DNA of 62,645 nucleotides from Actinomycetota bacterium (GCA_003598015.1 QZKE01000010.1:1-62645); one strand, 5' to 3'. Shown: positions 26,283-35,586, counted from the first letter of the stretch. Numbers and translations: made by a program. Notes: a model not told the origin generated them from the letters alone.

Positions 26283-28193
26283 TCAGAGTTCCACGAAAGA
26301 CAACTCCTCCAGGCTGTCCAGATCGTTCGCCTTGATGCCCGACGGCGAGATGGTGTACAGGACATCCCCGATATAGAGGCTTCTCTGGACGAAATCTCCC
26401 GATCCGTAGTAGTAGCCGTCCTCGAGCCCCTGGGTATCTTCCATATGCGTGATGCGGCCTTTCAACTCGAAGCCGCCGGCCAGGGAGAGGTCGTAGACGT
26501 AGGCGCCCTGGAACGTGGGCACTCCGTATGCGAAGGGCGGCGTGCCGCCGGACGCCTTCTGCTCGGGGGTGAGCTCGGCGAGAAGGATAGGGAGTACCAG
26601 CAGCCCCTTCTCCCGGTCGAAGAGAAACGCCTTGTGGTCGTGGAGGGCGTACGAATCGGTGCCGCGGTCGCCGATCTCCACCTTGTACATCTCCTGCGGG
26701 CTGAACACGTTGGTCACGTCGAAGAGCGCGATCTTCATGCCCTGGAACCACGAGAAGTCCCCCTTACCCGGGTCCGCCTCCACGGCGTTTATGCCCACGC
26801 CTATGACGTGGTTCTCGTCGTAGGGATGCAGGTAATCCGAGTAACCCGGTATCTTCAATTCACCCAGCACCTTGGGGTTCGCCGGGTTGGAAAGGTCGAT
26901 GACAAAGAAAGGGTCAACCTGTTCGAAGGTGACCAGGTAGGCGCGGTTGCCCATGAAGCGCGCGGAATATATGGTCTCTCCTTGAGCGAGACCCTCCAGG
27001 CTTCCGACCACGTTGAGGGAAGGGTCGAGGACGTAGACGTTGCTCGCGGGATCGTAACTGCCGTCGGCTGCATAGCCCGTGGTGGCTATCCTGAAATAGC
27101 CTTTCGATTCGTCCATGGAGAACTGGTTGAGGACTGATCCCGGCACCTCGGAGGAGGCCAGGTAACCTACGGCGGCCCCATCGAAACGGAACTTGTGAAT
27201 GGAGGTACGCAGCGTATCTTCCACGGCGATCTCCTCCGGATAGAAATAGCCCCAGTCGGTGGCGGTGACGTAAAGGTGCTCCGGCGAGGCATAGACGCAC
27301 TCAGCGTTGCCCGCGATCTCCCTCTTCTCGACGGAATTGCCGCCGTCCCGCAGTGACAGCGAGAGTATAGAGAGGAAGGAAGAGCACATCTCCGGATCGA
27401 TGTATTCCACCTCGGACCAGTGGCAGGCGGGCTCGAGGACGCCGGGCTTATCGTCTCCGCGCACGGTCCTGTAGAGGGGTATTATCTCTTCGGGGCGGAT
27501 ATCGGTATCTTCGTAGATGACGTAGGGCGGCCAGCTAGTGAGCACTACATGCACGTTGTCATCCAGCATGCGGGCAGTGAGGTAGGAGCCCTCGTGCTCC
27601 ACGGTGCTCAGGAGCCGCGGATCGTCGCGGTCGGATATATCGTAGACCTTAATGAAGGTGAGTTGCAGGCCCGGATAGTACTCTGGCTGTTCCGCGGGAA
27701 GGTCGTTCTCATCCATATAGCCGTATCCGATGACGACCAGTTTGTCTCCGTTGACGAACATCTCCGCGGGCTCGAGGCCGCTATCGAACTCGATGCGCGA
27801 AACAAGCCGCATCTTCTCGGGGGGGTAGGCCTCGACGATGCACAGAGAGTTCCCCGCCAGGGTATAGATGAAATCGCCGTCGCATTTCACCACGTCCGCC
27901 TCGTCCACGCCCTCCACCTGTACGTTGGTGGTGGAATGCTGCGGCGAATCCCCCTCCCCCGTGGCCCGCAATTCCACTCCGCCTTCCAGGGCAGCGCCAT
28001 CTGCATCCTTCCACATGGGATAAACATCCCAGGCATTTCTGAAAGCTTCGACGAACTCCCCGGCCGACTGGAACCTGGGCAGGGGAACTCCTGGAAGCTG
28101 TTGCGATTCAAAACCGGAACAACCGGTCGCGATCAGTGTCATCCCGAGTATGAGTACCAGGGAGATGGTCACCCTCTTCAGCAGCCTGTCCAT
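26283..28193 (-). CDS. Beta-propeller domain lipoprotein
   Basis: Lipoprotein of about 636 residues with signal and lipobox LIATGC, followed by the beta-propeller domain family (PF09826 type). Diagnostic is TNVQVEGVDEADVVKCDGD around residue 90, then repeated strands such as IYTLAGNSLCIVEAY, LYVTATDWG and AYLVTFEQVDPFFVIDL. The family is widespread in bacteria and archaea and has no established reaction; protein or ligand binding at the cell surface is likely. ATG at 28193 follows AAGGGGG; the open frame continues to 28247 without homology. It is transcribed alone with a MITE-like element upstream. Confidence 0.88.
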   Translation of the reverse strand: MDRLLKRVTISLVLILGMTLIATGCSGFESQQLPGVPLPRFQSAGEFVEAFRNAWDVYPMWKDADGAALEGGVELRATGEGDSPQHSTTNVQVEGVDEADVVKCDGDFIYTLAGNSLCIVEAYPPEKMRLVSRIEFDSGLEPAEMFVNGDKLVVIGYGYMDENDLPAEQPEYYPGLQLTFIKVYDISDRDDPRLLSTVEHEGSYLTARMLDDNVHVVLTSWPPYVIYEDTDIRPEEIIPLYRTVRGDDKPGVLEPACHWSEVEYIDPEMCSSFLSILSLSLRDGGNSVEKREIAGNAECVYASPEHLYVTATDWGYFYPEEIAVEDTLRTSIHKFRFDGAAVGYLASSEVPGSVLNQFSMDESKGYFRIATTGYAADGSYDPASNVYVLDPSLNVVGSLEGLAQGETIYSARFMGNRAYLVTFEQVDPFFVIDLSNPANPKVLGELKIPGYSDYLHPYDENHVIGVGINAVEADPGKGDFSWFQGMKIALFDVTNVFSPQEMYKVEIGDRGTDSYALHDHKAFLFDREKGLLVLPILLAELTPEQKASGGTPPFAYGVPTFQGAYVYDLSLAGGFELKGRITHMEDTQGLEDGYYYGSGDFVQRSLYIGDVLYTISPSGIKANDLDSLEELSFVEL

Positions 28194-28276
28194 GATGCCC
28201 CCTTCGCCAGGAATCGATACAGCACCTCGTATCCTATGACGCAGCAAGCGGTGAGTTGTTCCTGGGACCCATCCTT

Positions 28277-28463
28277 AGGCATAGGGGTCGGCCCTGGACT
28301 TATGCCTGAGAAAGCAATAGGCATAGGGGTCGGCCCTGTATTTATGCCTGAGAAAGCCATGAGTAGCAGAGGGAGGGAGGGAGGGAGGCTGTTACTCATA
28401 ATCCCCATATATAGATGCTGGGAGTACGGCCCAGGCATGAGTCCAGGGCCGACCCCTATGCCT
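28277..28463. repeat. MITE-like inverted-repeat element, copy 1
   Basis: Two tandem left arms (28277-28310 and 28319-28352), each AGGCATAGGGGTCGGCCCTG continuing to ATGCCTGAG, face one right arm at 28433-28463 ending GACCCCTATGCCT. The interior carries a (GGGA)n run and AATCCCCATATATAGATGCTGGG, which is shared with copy 2 at 33568-33720. No open frame lies inside. The extra left arm suggests slippage or a second insertion. Confidence 0.75.
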
Positions 28464-28477
28464 TACTATGCCTTATC

Positions 28478-28864
28478 CTACCACGAGGGCAGCTTGCGGC
28501 GGAGAGAGACAGCCATGGCCAGGTTTATGACGATGATGACGGCCGCCACGATGAGGGTGGGCCAGGAACGGAAACCCAGGGCCACGCCCAGGTGCATGGC
28601 GGCCCTCGCCTCCACGAAGGGGAAACCGCGCCGCCTCGGCGGTCGCTCCCGCCTCTGCGCCGCCTTCTTCCATCCGCTGCGCAGGTACATGGTATAGCCG
28701 AAGCCGCAGGCCCACAGGGCCAGTCCGATGGGCGCCGCGATCCAGGAGGATATGGGCATGCGCCAGTGCGTCATGTAGGCGATGACCACGCTAGCCAGGA
28801 TGGCCACGAACTCGCCGATGAACAACGCCTGTAACCGCTTCCTGCCTCCGCTATCCATATCCAT
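28478..28864 (-). CDS. Small membrane protein, unknown
   Basis: A 128-residue protein with about four hydrophobic segments (residues ~12-30, 38-58, 88-108, 108-122) and a basic middle loop rich in Arg/Lys (WKKAAQRRERPPRRRG). I do not recognise a family. The ATG at 28864 has a weak ribosome site; ATG at 28858 is an alternative. It ends 14 bases from the MITE-like element. Confidence 0.55.
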   Translation of the reverse strand: MDMDSGGRKRLQALFIGEFVAILASVVIAYMTHWRMPISSWIAAPIGLALWACGFGYTMYLRSGWKKAAQRRERPPRRRGFPFVEARAAMHLGVALGFRSWPTLIVAAVIIVINLAMAVSLRRKLPSW

Positions 28865-29069
28865 CGCCTTACGCCTTTTCTGGAAGTCCGGCTGGATCTC
28901 TTCCTCTACTACGTTGATTATCGCCGCGCAGTATTAAGATTCTGTTAATCGCTTGTTAGATTCCATCAAGTCTCGAGCCCCGGGGTCAGACCCGCTTGAG
29001 GCTTGGCCGAGTGGTAACCCGCAAATCTTGCATAAGAACCGATTCTATTCGAAACGGCAGTGAGGGTGG

Positions 29070-29978
29070 TCAGGCGCCCGCCGCCATCTTCTCTCGCGCA
29101 TACCGGCCCAGCTTCGCGACGGCGGCGTTGCTCTCCGGCACCAGCGGGGCAAAGAACTGCCATACGTGGAACATACCCTCCCACACATCGAGTTCCACCT
29201 CCGTGCCAGCCTCCCGCGCCCGCTCCGCCAACCTTCTGGCGTCGTCCAGAAGGATCTCCCGTGTGCCTGCCTGGATGAGCATGGTCGGGAGCCCATATAA
29301 CTCGGCATATATGGGTGATGCCAGGGGATGCCTGGGATCTTCCCCGCCCAGGTACATGGCGGCCTCCCTGCGTAAAGCCCGGGCACTGAGCATGGGATCA
29401 TCCCTCACGTTCTTTACACAGTCTCCACTCACTTCCATGTCCGTCCAGGGAGAGAGGAGCATCGCCGCCGCGGGCATGGGGCTTCCGGCATCCCGCAGGG
29501 ACAACATGGCCGCCACCGCCAGGCCGCCACCCGCCGAATCCCCAGCCAGAACGGTATTGCCCGCTTTATAACCGCGGGCGATAAGCCATTCGTATACCTT
29601 GACAGCGTCTTCGACCGCGGCGGGGAATGGGTTCTCGGGCGCGAGGCGGTACTCCACGGCGAGCGCGCGGCAACCCGCTTCCTTCGCCAGCTGCGAGACC
29701 AGCATGCGGTGGCTGGCGATGGAACCCACCACGTACGCGCCTCCGTGCAGGTAGAGGATGGCCTGGCCGTCCCTGGCGTCCTGCGGGATCGCCCATTCCG
29801 CCGGCATGCCGGAGATATCCAGCGCTTCGTACCGTACGCCTTTTATCCTGGTCGCCAGGCGGGGGACCACGCCGTCAAACCACCATCTCTGGTACCGGAT
29901 GGGGGTAAAGGCCTCCATCTGTATAAGGGTGTTCAACCTGACTAGGAGGACCGCGATACGGTAGCGTATGCTCGGCAT
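29070..29978 (-). CDS. Alpha/beta hydrolase, hormone-sensitive-lipase type
   Basis: Esterase/lipase of 302 residues in the alpha/beta-hydrolase-3 (HSL, family IV) group. The oxyanion motif YLHGGAYVVGS, nucleophile elbow AGDSAGGGLA, the YRLAPENPFPA segment and a C-terminal His in GMFHVWQFF are all present, with Asp in the preceding loop. Substrates in the family are usually short or medium acyl esters. No signal peptide; cytoplasmic or membrane-associated. GGGGGAG precedes the ATG. It is the last gene of a leftward run with two SDRs (gap 105 bases), which hints at joint degradation of a small lipid or ester substrate. Confidence 0.9.
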   Translation of the reverse strand: MPSIRYRIAVLLVRLNTLIQMEAFTPIRYQRWWFDGVVPRLATRIKGVRYEALDISGMPAEWAIPQDARDGQAILYLHGGAYVVGSIASHRMLVSQLAKEAGCRALAVEYRLAPENPFPAAVEDAVKVYEWLIARGYKAGNTVLAGDSAGGGLAVAAMLSLRDAGSPMPAAAMLLSPWTDMEVSGDCVKNVRDDPMLSARALRREAAMYLGGEDPRHPLASPIYAELYGLPTMLIQAGTREILLDDARRLAERAREAGTEVELDVWEGMFHVWQFFAPLVPESNAAVAKLGRYAREKMAAGA

Positions 29979-30083
29979 GCCATCAACTCCCCCACTGCTT
30001 TCCCAGGGCTATCGTCCTTCCACCGCCATGGCCCCTAATGCGACCGTCCCTCCTTCGCCTGGATTCCCCAGTACCATGACGGG

Positions 30084-30911
30084 CTATACGTTGCCTTTCT
30101 GGACTTTCCTTATCTGCCTGTCCATTACGAAGTCGACGAGGAACGGGGCGTACCTCTTCAGGAGGTAGAGCATGCGTGCGGAGCCGGGTCCGATGAAATA
30201 CTTGCCCTTCTCCATCCCCTTGACGAGGACCTCCGCGACCTCCTCGGGTTGCATCAATCCTCCGCCTTCGCTCACCGCCACCGTCTCCGGGGGCTTGTTG
30301 CGGTTCTCGACCTCGAAGCCGGGGGTGTCAGTGTCGGGGGGGCACAGGATGGAGATCCCTACCCCGCACGGCTTCAGCTCGCTCTTCAAGGACTCCGTCA
30401 GCCCCATGAGAGCGTGCTTGGAGGCGGCGTAGTCCGAGTAACCGAACACCCCCACGAATCCCAGCACGGAGCAGACGTTGACGATGTAGCCATGCCTCTC
30501 TTTCAGGTAGGGCAGGAGGGCTCTTACGGTATTCCAGTTCCCGTAGAGGTGCAGCTTCATGGAGCCGTCCAGCTGCTCGTAGCTGATGTTCTCGAAGTAA
30601 TCGGGCAGGGCGCGTCCCGCGGAGTTGATGAGGATATCGGGGGGTCCGAATTCATCCACCGCATCGGCCATGACCCTCTCCACCTCGTCTGGCCTGGTGA
30701 TGTCCAGCTGTTTGTATGCGAAACGCAGCCTGTCTCTTTTCTTTCTAGCCTTGATCCGCTCCAGGGCTTCCTCCAGGCGCTCCCTCCCGCGCGCGAAGAT
30801 GATGATGTTGGAGCCCCGCCCCGCGAGGATCTCGGCCGCAGCCAGGCCGATACCGCTCGAGCCGCCCACGATATAAACGTTCTTGCCGTCGAAATCCCTG
30901 ACTTTCATCAT
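30084..30911 (-). CDS. SDR, 3-ketodihydrosphingosine reductase-like
   Basis: Short-chain dehydrogenase of 275 residues. Cofactor motif VGGSSGIG, NSAGRALPD, catalytic YAASKHA and the family's C-terminal MDRQIRKVQ tail. The overall layout, with a shifted TGxxxGxG start (IVGGSSGIG) and long C-terminal hydrophobic helix, most resembles 3-ketodihydrosphingosine reductases, but bacterial members act on various ketolipids. GGAGGAGGAG precedes two adjacent ATGs (30911, 30908). The upstream SDR ends 21 bases before, so the two are almost certainly co-transcribed. Confidence 0.88.
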   Translation of the reverse strand: MMKVRDFDGKNVYIVGGSSGIGLAAAEILAGRGSNIIIFARGRERLEEALERIKARKKRDRLRFAYKQLDITRPDEVERVMADAVDEFGPPDILINSAGRALPDYFENISYEQLDGSMKLHLYGNWNTVRALLPYLKERHGYIVNVCSVLGFVGVFGYSDYAASKHALMGLTESLKSELKPCGVGISILCPPDTDTPGFEVENRNKPPETVAVSEGGGLMQPEEVAEVLVKGMEKGKYFIGPGSARMLYLLKRYAPFLVDFVMDRQIRKVQKGNV

Positions 30912-30932
30912 CTCCTCCTCCCGGAGCTCCGC

Positions 30933-31781
30933 TCACACCATCCCGTGGCGGGCCAGCCACATCACGAAGGGTTTGCCCAGGCTCCAGCGGTTCAACCAGT
31001 AGAACATGTTCACGAACTGCTCGGGGGTGAGCCGCTTGTTCAACCACAACACCTTGGCGAAGGGCTGGGGCATCTCGTAGAATCTGTTCTTCTCCACCGC
31101 CTTGAGGATACAGCGGGCGATATCAGGGGCACTCATCCTGGCTTGCGCGAAGGTGTTGCAGTAGAACTCGGAGATGAAATCGCTGTTGATGCAAGCCGTC
31201 TCCATGAGATGGGTGTTGAGGCAGAGAGGGCAGGCGACGGTAACCCTTATATTGCCGGGGGAGAGCTCCGCCCTCAGCGTCTCGGACAGGCCGATCACCG
31301 CGGCCTTGGTGGTGTTGTAGGGCGCCTGCTCGAAGAGGGCCGTCACGCCGGCCATGGAGGCAACGTTGACGATGTGGCCTCCACCCTGTTTCTTCATCCC
31401 GGGCACGAAAGCGCGGCATCCATAGACGACCCCCAGGAGGTTGATATCCACTATCCTCCGCCAGTCTTCCACGCTCACGTCTTCTATACATCCTGCCACC
31501 ATGACGCCGGCATTGTTGACCAGAAGGCCGACCTTACCCCAGGTCGCGAAGAAGTGATCCGCACAGGCTGCGACCTGCTCCGGGTCCGCGACATCGCAGC
31601 GGAAGATCTCCCCCACCCCTCCCGCTCTCTCGACCAGTTCCCTGGTCTCCTCAGCCGCCTCCATGTTGATATCCACGATGCCCAGCTTCCAGCCCTCCGC
31701 TGCCAGGGCCAGACAGATTTCGCGGCCGATCCCCAGGGCGGCACCGGTAACCACGGCGGTCTTCTCGTATTTAAACCGCAT
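30933..31781 (-). CDS. Short-chain dehydrogenase/reductase
   Basis: SDR of about 282 residues: cofactor motif TGAALGIG, NNAGVMVAG, Ser in NVASMAG and YNTTKAA, where the usual YxxxK reads Y-N-T-T-K. C-terminal tail rich in aromatic and basic residues resembles that of the SDRs at 1386 and 37595. The ATG at 31781 follows GGGAGGGGAAG; the open frame to 31874 has no homology. Precedes the ketosphingosine-reductase-like gene by 21 bases. Substrate unknown, likely a hydrophobic alcohol. Confidence 0.88.
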   Translation of the reverse strand: MRFKYEKTAVVTGAALGIGREICLALAAEGWKLGIVDINMEAAEETRELVERAGGVGEIFRCDVADPEQVAACADHFFATWGKVGLLVNNAGVMVAGCIEDVSVEDWRRIVDINLLGVVYGCRAFVPGMKKQGGGHIVNVASMAGVTALFEQAPYNTTKAAVIGLSETLRAELSPGNIRVTVACPLCLNTHLMETACINSDFISEFYCNTFAQARMSAPDIARCILKAVEKNRFYEMPQPFAKVLWLNKRLTPEQFVNMFYWLNRWSLGKPFVMWLARHGMV

Positions 31782-31918
31782 TTCTTCCCCTCCCGCAGAA
31801 CGCAGAGACTCATACCCGATTGGCCAATGATCAGAGACAAGAAAAAGGATATAACCGTTGCGCCTCCTTGACAAATAACGTGAGGGCCGCGGGGTTGGGA
31901 TTACGGCAAGGAAAAGAA

Positions 31919-31963
31919 AAGGCCAGGGGCCAAGCCTGAAGCCTGGTCTTGCCCCCTGGCCTT
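31919..31963 (-). terminator. Intrinsic terminator after ferredoxin paralogue 2
   Basis: AAGGCCAGGGGC (31919-31930) pairs with GCCCCCTGGCCTT (31951-31963). Read leftward, the hairpin is followed by CCTTTTCTTTTCC, a suitable T-rich tract. It lies 23 bases beyond the stop of the leftward gene at 31986. Confidence 0.75.
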
Positions 31964-31985
31964 GTATCCCGTTTCTCGAAAAGGA

Positions 31986-33185
31986 TCAGACCATTCCCCT
32001 CTTCGCCATCTGGTTCAGAATCGGTTCCCCTATGTGCAGCTTGTGTAGGAACTTGAACTGCTTTATTACGCCGGGAAGCGAGCTCTTGTTCATAAGCGAT
32101 TCATACTTGCCCATGGGAAGGCCGCGCTCCCCGGCCACCCTCGCGACCAGGCCCATGTAGGTAGGTGAAGGTGCCGGCATATCCGTCCGCGCGACCAGAG
32201 AGACCGCTCCTTCCGCGCAGGTGGGGAGGCAGAGGCCGCACCCGATGCACCTGGCGAGGTCGACTTCCATGGCATCATCTTTTTCCACGATGGCCTCCAT
32301 CTGGCAGCGTTCCAAACAGGTCCCGCATGCGTTGCACATAGCGGGGTCTATCCTGGCCTGATACGACGATTGGACATGATCGGCGGGCCGCTCTTGCAGC
32401 TTAAGCCCGCGTAGCCAGTGGCAGCAACAGCTTCCGCACAGGCACATCCCCACTGCCTCCTGGGTGTTCACCGGCGCCAGCACCATAGCTTTTTCCTCTG
32501 CCTCATCGATGATCTTCAAGGCATCTTCCACGCTTATCCTGCGCCCAAAACCATTATCTATCCTGTACTGGGCTATGGTGCCGAAGATCAGCTCGCTCTC
32601 TATCGGATGTTCGCATGCCTTGCCTAATTGCTCGTTGACCACTCGGCAAGGACATGCGGTTACCGATATGATATCCTGCTGCCGAATCATATCCCGCAGG
32701 TTGTCGTAGGTGGCAACCGCAGGGGTAACATTCACGGCTTCGCTTACCGGCACTACGCGCATCTGTTTCTGCCTGGCAAATTCCTCCAGGAATCCCGATT
32801 CCTCTCCGTATTCAATGCCCAGCTGGGCCTTTTCCGGGTTCATGCGATGGGACATCTGGTTCTCCGAAAATCCGGTCATGTATTGCATTGCCATGTACAA
32901 GGTGTCCTTGCCGGATTTCACCGGAAAGATGAGGCCATCGCGTACCATGGCATCGAGGATGCTCCTTGTCTCCTCTTCCGACTTCCCGCAGCGCCTGGCG
33001 ATGGCCGATGCCGGCTCGGGAGCCATCCTCATGTGAATCTCCACCTCCGCTTCTTCGGGCGTGAACATCCACTTGAGGCATTCGATGTCCTTCCCACTCT
33101 CGGTGGATGGGTACCCTCCCGGCAGCCCATCCAGGTATACACGCAGTCGCTGATAGACCTCTTCGGTAGCAGCCCTCTCGACCAC
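31986..33185 (-). CDS. Winged-helix/ferredoxin protein with CxCxxCCC motif (paralogue 2)
   Basis: A 399-residue iron-sulfur protein, closest to the 400-residue paralogue at 40041. An N-terminal half with a winged-helix-like stretch (EPASAIARRCGKSEEETRSI) is followed by ACPCR, then CLCGSCCC, a shared ERPADHV segment and two ferredoxin motifs, CNACGTCLERC and CIGCGLCLPTC. I chose the GTG at 33185: AAGGGGG lies 6-8 bases upstream and the residues after it (VERAATEEVYQRLR) align with the start of the 40041 protein. The frame is open to 33266 without homology. It ends at a good terminator. Its role is unknown; a redox-sensing or electron-transfer task is likely. Confidence 0.87.
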   Translation of the reverse strand: MVERAATEEVYQRLRVYLDGLPGGYPSTESGKDIECLKWMFTPEEAEVEIHMRMAPEPASAIARRCGKSEEETRSILDAMVRDGLIFPVKSGKDTLYMAMQYMTGFSENQMSHRMNPEKAQLGIEYGEESGFLEEFARQKQMRVVPVSEAVNVTPAVATYDNLRDMIRQQDIISVTACPCRVVNEQLGKACEHPIESELIFGTIAQYRIDNGFGRRISVEDALKIIDEAEEKAMVLAPVNTQEAVGMCLCGSCCCHWLRGLKLQERPADHVQSSYQARIDPAMCNACGTCLERCQMEAIVEKDDAMEVDLARCIGCGLCLPTCAEGAVSLVARTDMPAPSPTYMGLVARVAGERGLPMGKYESLMNKSSLPGVIKQFKFLHKLHIGEPILNQMAKRGMV

Positions 33186-33801
33186 ACAGACCACCCCCTT
33201 ACGATCCAAGTACTCTGAACGGGACGTTAAAATACTTCTTTTCTGCCCCTTCACTCTCGGTCTCATCCGCTTGTCGCGATTCGTGCGTGTGCAATCGACG
33301 ACCGGTATTCACATCATCACGGACGCAATCCCCGTTTATGGCAGAAAGAAGATCGATCAGCTCTTGAATCTCGATAATCACCATTGATGCGTGGAAAGTA
33401 ATAGCCCTCTAGTTGAAGTCTATCACGCTCGACGAACGTGTAAAGCAGACCAATAAAGGGTAATGCTAGCATTTTAATGAGATGACGGGGAACGGCGAGT
33501 CGATCTGACCCCCGGCGCGACCTCACGGACTGAAGTGATGGTAAGAGGTTCTTCTCCAATAGGTGCGGGCGTCAGGCATGGGGGTCGGCCCTGGACTTAT
33601 GCCTGAAGAACCAAAAGGGACCGGAGGAAAGGAATAGAGGTGTCACTCGAAATCCCCATATATGGATGCTGGGCATATGACTCAGGCATAAGTCCAGGGC
33701 CGACCCCCATGCCTGACGCCTTCTCACTATCCTTTGCCCACATTCCTTGGAGAAGAACCTGGTAAGATATTGGCATCGATAACTGATGCAGGGAGGGGAA
33801 G
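33186..33801. other. Long spacer with MITE-like element
   Basis: About 615 bases between divergent genes. 33568-33720 is a MITE-like element. The part 33186-33567 has no homologous frame and probably holds the promoter of the ferredoxin gene; it includes an AT-rich stretch at about 33360-33480. GGGAGGGGAAG before 33802 is the pncB ribosome site. Confidence 0.45.
33568..33720. repeat. MITE-like inverted-repeat element, copy 2
   Basis: A perfect 39-bp inverted repeat: the left arm 33568-33606 begins GGCGTCAGGCATGGGGGTCG and is the exact reverse complement of 33682-33720. The 75-base interior contains AATCCCCATATATGGATGCTGGG, matching copy 1 at 28277-28463. There is no coding capacity, so it is non-autonomous. 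Such a long perfect stem implies recent insertion or active homogenisation. Confidence 0.85.
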
Positions 33802-34983
33802 ATGGACGGCCCTCAAGGTATACTGGATACGGACCTCTACAAGTTGACCATGCAGCAGGCGGTCTGCCAGTACTACCCGCGCGCCAGGGCCCGCTACAGT
33901 TTCATCAACCGGGGCGAGACCCCCTTCCCACGCGGCTTCGCCGAGGAACTGTCGAGGTTCGTCGCGGCGATGAAGGAGCTGCGTCTCACCGGGGAGGAAA
34001 AAGCATGGCTGGCCGAGAAATGCCGCTTCTTCCATCCCGTCTATCTCGATCTACTCGAGGCGTACCGTTTCGATCCCGCAGAGGTCAGCATGGAGCAAGT
34101 GGAAGGCGAGCTCACCATCTCCATCGAAGGCTACTGGTATACATCCATCCTATGGGAAGTTCCACTCATGGCGCTCATAAGCGAGCTCTATTTCGAGATG
34201 ACCGGGGAAAAAGACAAGGCCTACCCGGAGGCTAAGATCCACGAACTCAACCAGGAGAAGGCGCGCTTCTTCCGGGAGAACGGCATCCGCTTCGTCGACT
34301 TCGGTACCCGCAGGCGCTTCTCCTACCGCAACCATAGGCTCCTGATCCCGGACCTCATGCAGGCGGAAGAATACCTGCTCGGGACGAGCAACGTGCACCT
34401 GGCCCATGTATACGACCTCGTTCCCATCGGGACCCAGGCGCACGAATGGTTCCAGTTCCACTCCGCCAAGTATGGGTTCCGCGTCGCCAACCAGATCGCC
34501 CTGGAGCGATGGCTGGAGGTCTACAAGGGAGACCTGGGGGTAGCCCTCACGGATACCTTCGGGACGGAGAGCTTCTTCCACGCCTTCGACACCTATTTCG
34601 CCAAGGTCTTCGACGGCATCAGGCAGGATTCCGGAGATCCCTTCGAGTTCCTGGAAAGCGCCATCGGGCACTACGAGAACCTCGGCATCGACCCCGCCAG
34701 CAAGACCATCGTCTTCTCGGATTCCCTCAACCTGGAGCTGGCCAGGTCCATCCACGAGGCATGCGCCAGGAGGGTAAAGGACATCTACGGCATCGGCACT
34801 TTCCTCACCAACGACGTGGGGGTCAAACCATTGAACATGGTCATCAAGATGGTGGAATGCCAGCCCTTCAAGGACTCCGATCGCTGGGTCGACGCAGTCA
34901 AAATCTCCGACGCTTCCGGGAAATATACCGGGAACCTGGAGACCATCCAACTCGCCAGGCACACGCTCTTCCTCGACGACTGA
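33802..34983 (+). CDS. pncB: Nicotinate phosphoribosyltransferase
   Basis: Converts nicotinate and PRPP to nicotinic acid mononucleotide in NAD salvage; cytoplasmic, 393 residues. Family marks are the N-terminal LDTDLYKLTMQQAVCQYYP, FVDFGTRRRFSYRNH in the centre (phosphoribosyl site), VALTDTFGTESF and the late IVFSDSLNLE / IGTFLTNDVG. GGGAGGGGAAG precedes the ATG. It is transcribed alone. The product feeds NaAD, which is also the LarB substrate in nickel-pincer synthesis (larB at 57582), so the gene may supply that route as well as NAD; the link is inference because the genes are 24 kb apart. Confidence 0.92.
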   Translation: MDGPQGILDTDLYKLTMQQAVCQYYPRARARYSFINRGETPFPRGFAEELSRFVAAMKELRLTGEEKAWLAEKCRFFHPVYLDLLEAYRFDPAEVSMEQVEGELTISIEGYWYTSILWEVPLMALISELYFEMTGEKDKAYPEAKIHELNQEKARFFRENGIRFVDFGTRRRFSYRNHRLLIPDLMQAEEYLLGTSNVHLAHVYDLVPIGTQAHEWFQFHSAKYGFRVANQIALERWLEVYKGDLGVALTDTFGTESFFHAFDTYFAKVFDGIRQDSGDPFEFLESAIGHYENLGIDPASKTIVFSDSLNLELARSIHEACARRVKDIYGIGTFLTNDVGVKPLNMVIKMVECQPFKDSDRWVDAVKISDASGKYTGNLETIQLARHTLFLDD

Positions 34984-35034
34984 AACAACCGGCGTCGTTC
35001 ACCTCGGCTTTCTTCAGCTGACGCCCTTGCGCTC

Positions 35035-35487
35035 TCAGGAAGGCATACAGGTATGGCCTGCGGCTTCGGCCTGCTTGCGAATACATATCCTGCAGGCGAG
35101 AGCGCCGCGTGGGATGCATGTGTCGACAATCAGCCCGTAGCCGGCATGGCCGAACATGGCGCGGTCCATATCCATGGCCGCATCGCATACGCCTGCATGC
35201 TCGGGGCGGCAGAACCCGTAGGGGCATGCGGTCAGGATTATCTCCAGCTTCTCTTCGTCTTCATGGACGGACTCGATATCGAAGTCCATCAAGGCTACCA
35301 TCTTCGCGAAATCGTCCCTGAGCTCCGCCATACTCTCGCGCGGCCTCGGGCCGTAGGGCGAGTGATAGTTCAGGAATCCCAGGATTCTGCATATACCTCT
35401 GACCAGGGATTCACCGATAACCGGCGCCCGGTAGAGCAGGTTATAGGTGTGTCCCAGTCCCAGCATGAACCTCTTGCGCACGCTCAT
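35035..35487 (-). CDS. Small Cys-rich protein, unknown
   Basis: A 150-residue protein with an N-terminal helical region and a Cys-dense C-terminus: ACPYGFC (Cys88, Cys93), HAGVC (Cys101), DTCIP (Cys124) and CRIC (Cys132, Cys135), plus Cys147. The pattern of two separated Cys groups followed by a strand ending in C-x-I-C resembles the C-termini of the proteins at 16969 and 17745, but I cannot name the family. GGAGAGG precedes the ATG at 35487; an in-frame ATG at 35529 is less likely. It is convergent with pncB. Confidence 0.7.
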   Translation of the reverse strand: MSVRKRFMLGLGHTYNLLYRAPVIGESLVRGICRILGFLNYHSPYGPRPRESMAELRDDFAKMVALMDFDIESVHEDEEKLEIILTACPYGFCRPEHAGVCDAAMDMDRAMFGHAGYGLIVDTCIPRGALACRICIRKQAEAAGHTCMPS

Positions 35488-35586
35488 GGCGATCCTCTCC
35501 TCTTTCGGCCTCGAAAGCGCCTGCGACATCCCCGGGATGGGTCAGTCCTGCCGGTACCTTTATAATACTCCTCAGGAATAGCAAGG

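Noticed and set aside
30249-31871. A 540-codon open frame on the + strand
   Set aside because: It lies fully antisense to two clear SDR genes; its translation has low complexity and no homology. High GC codon bias keeps the opposite frame open.
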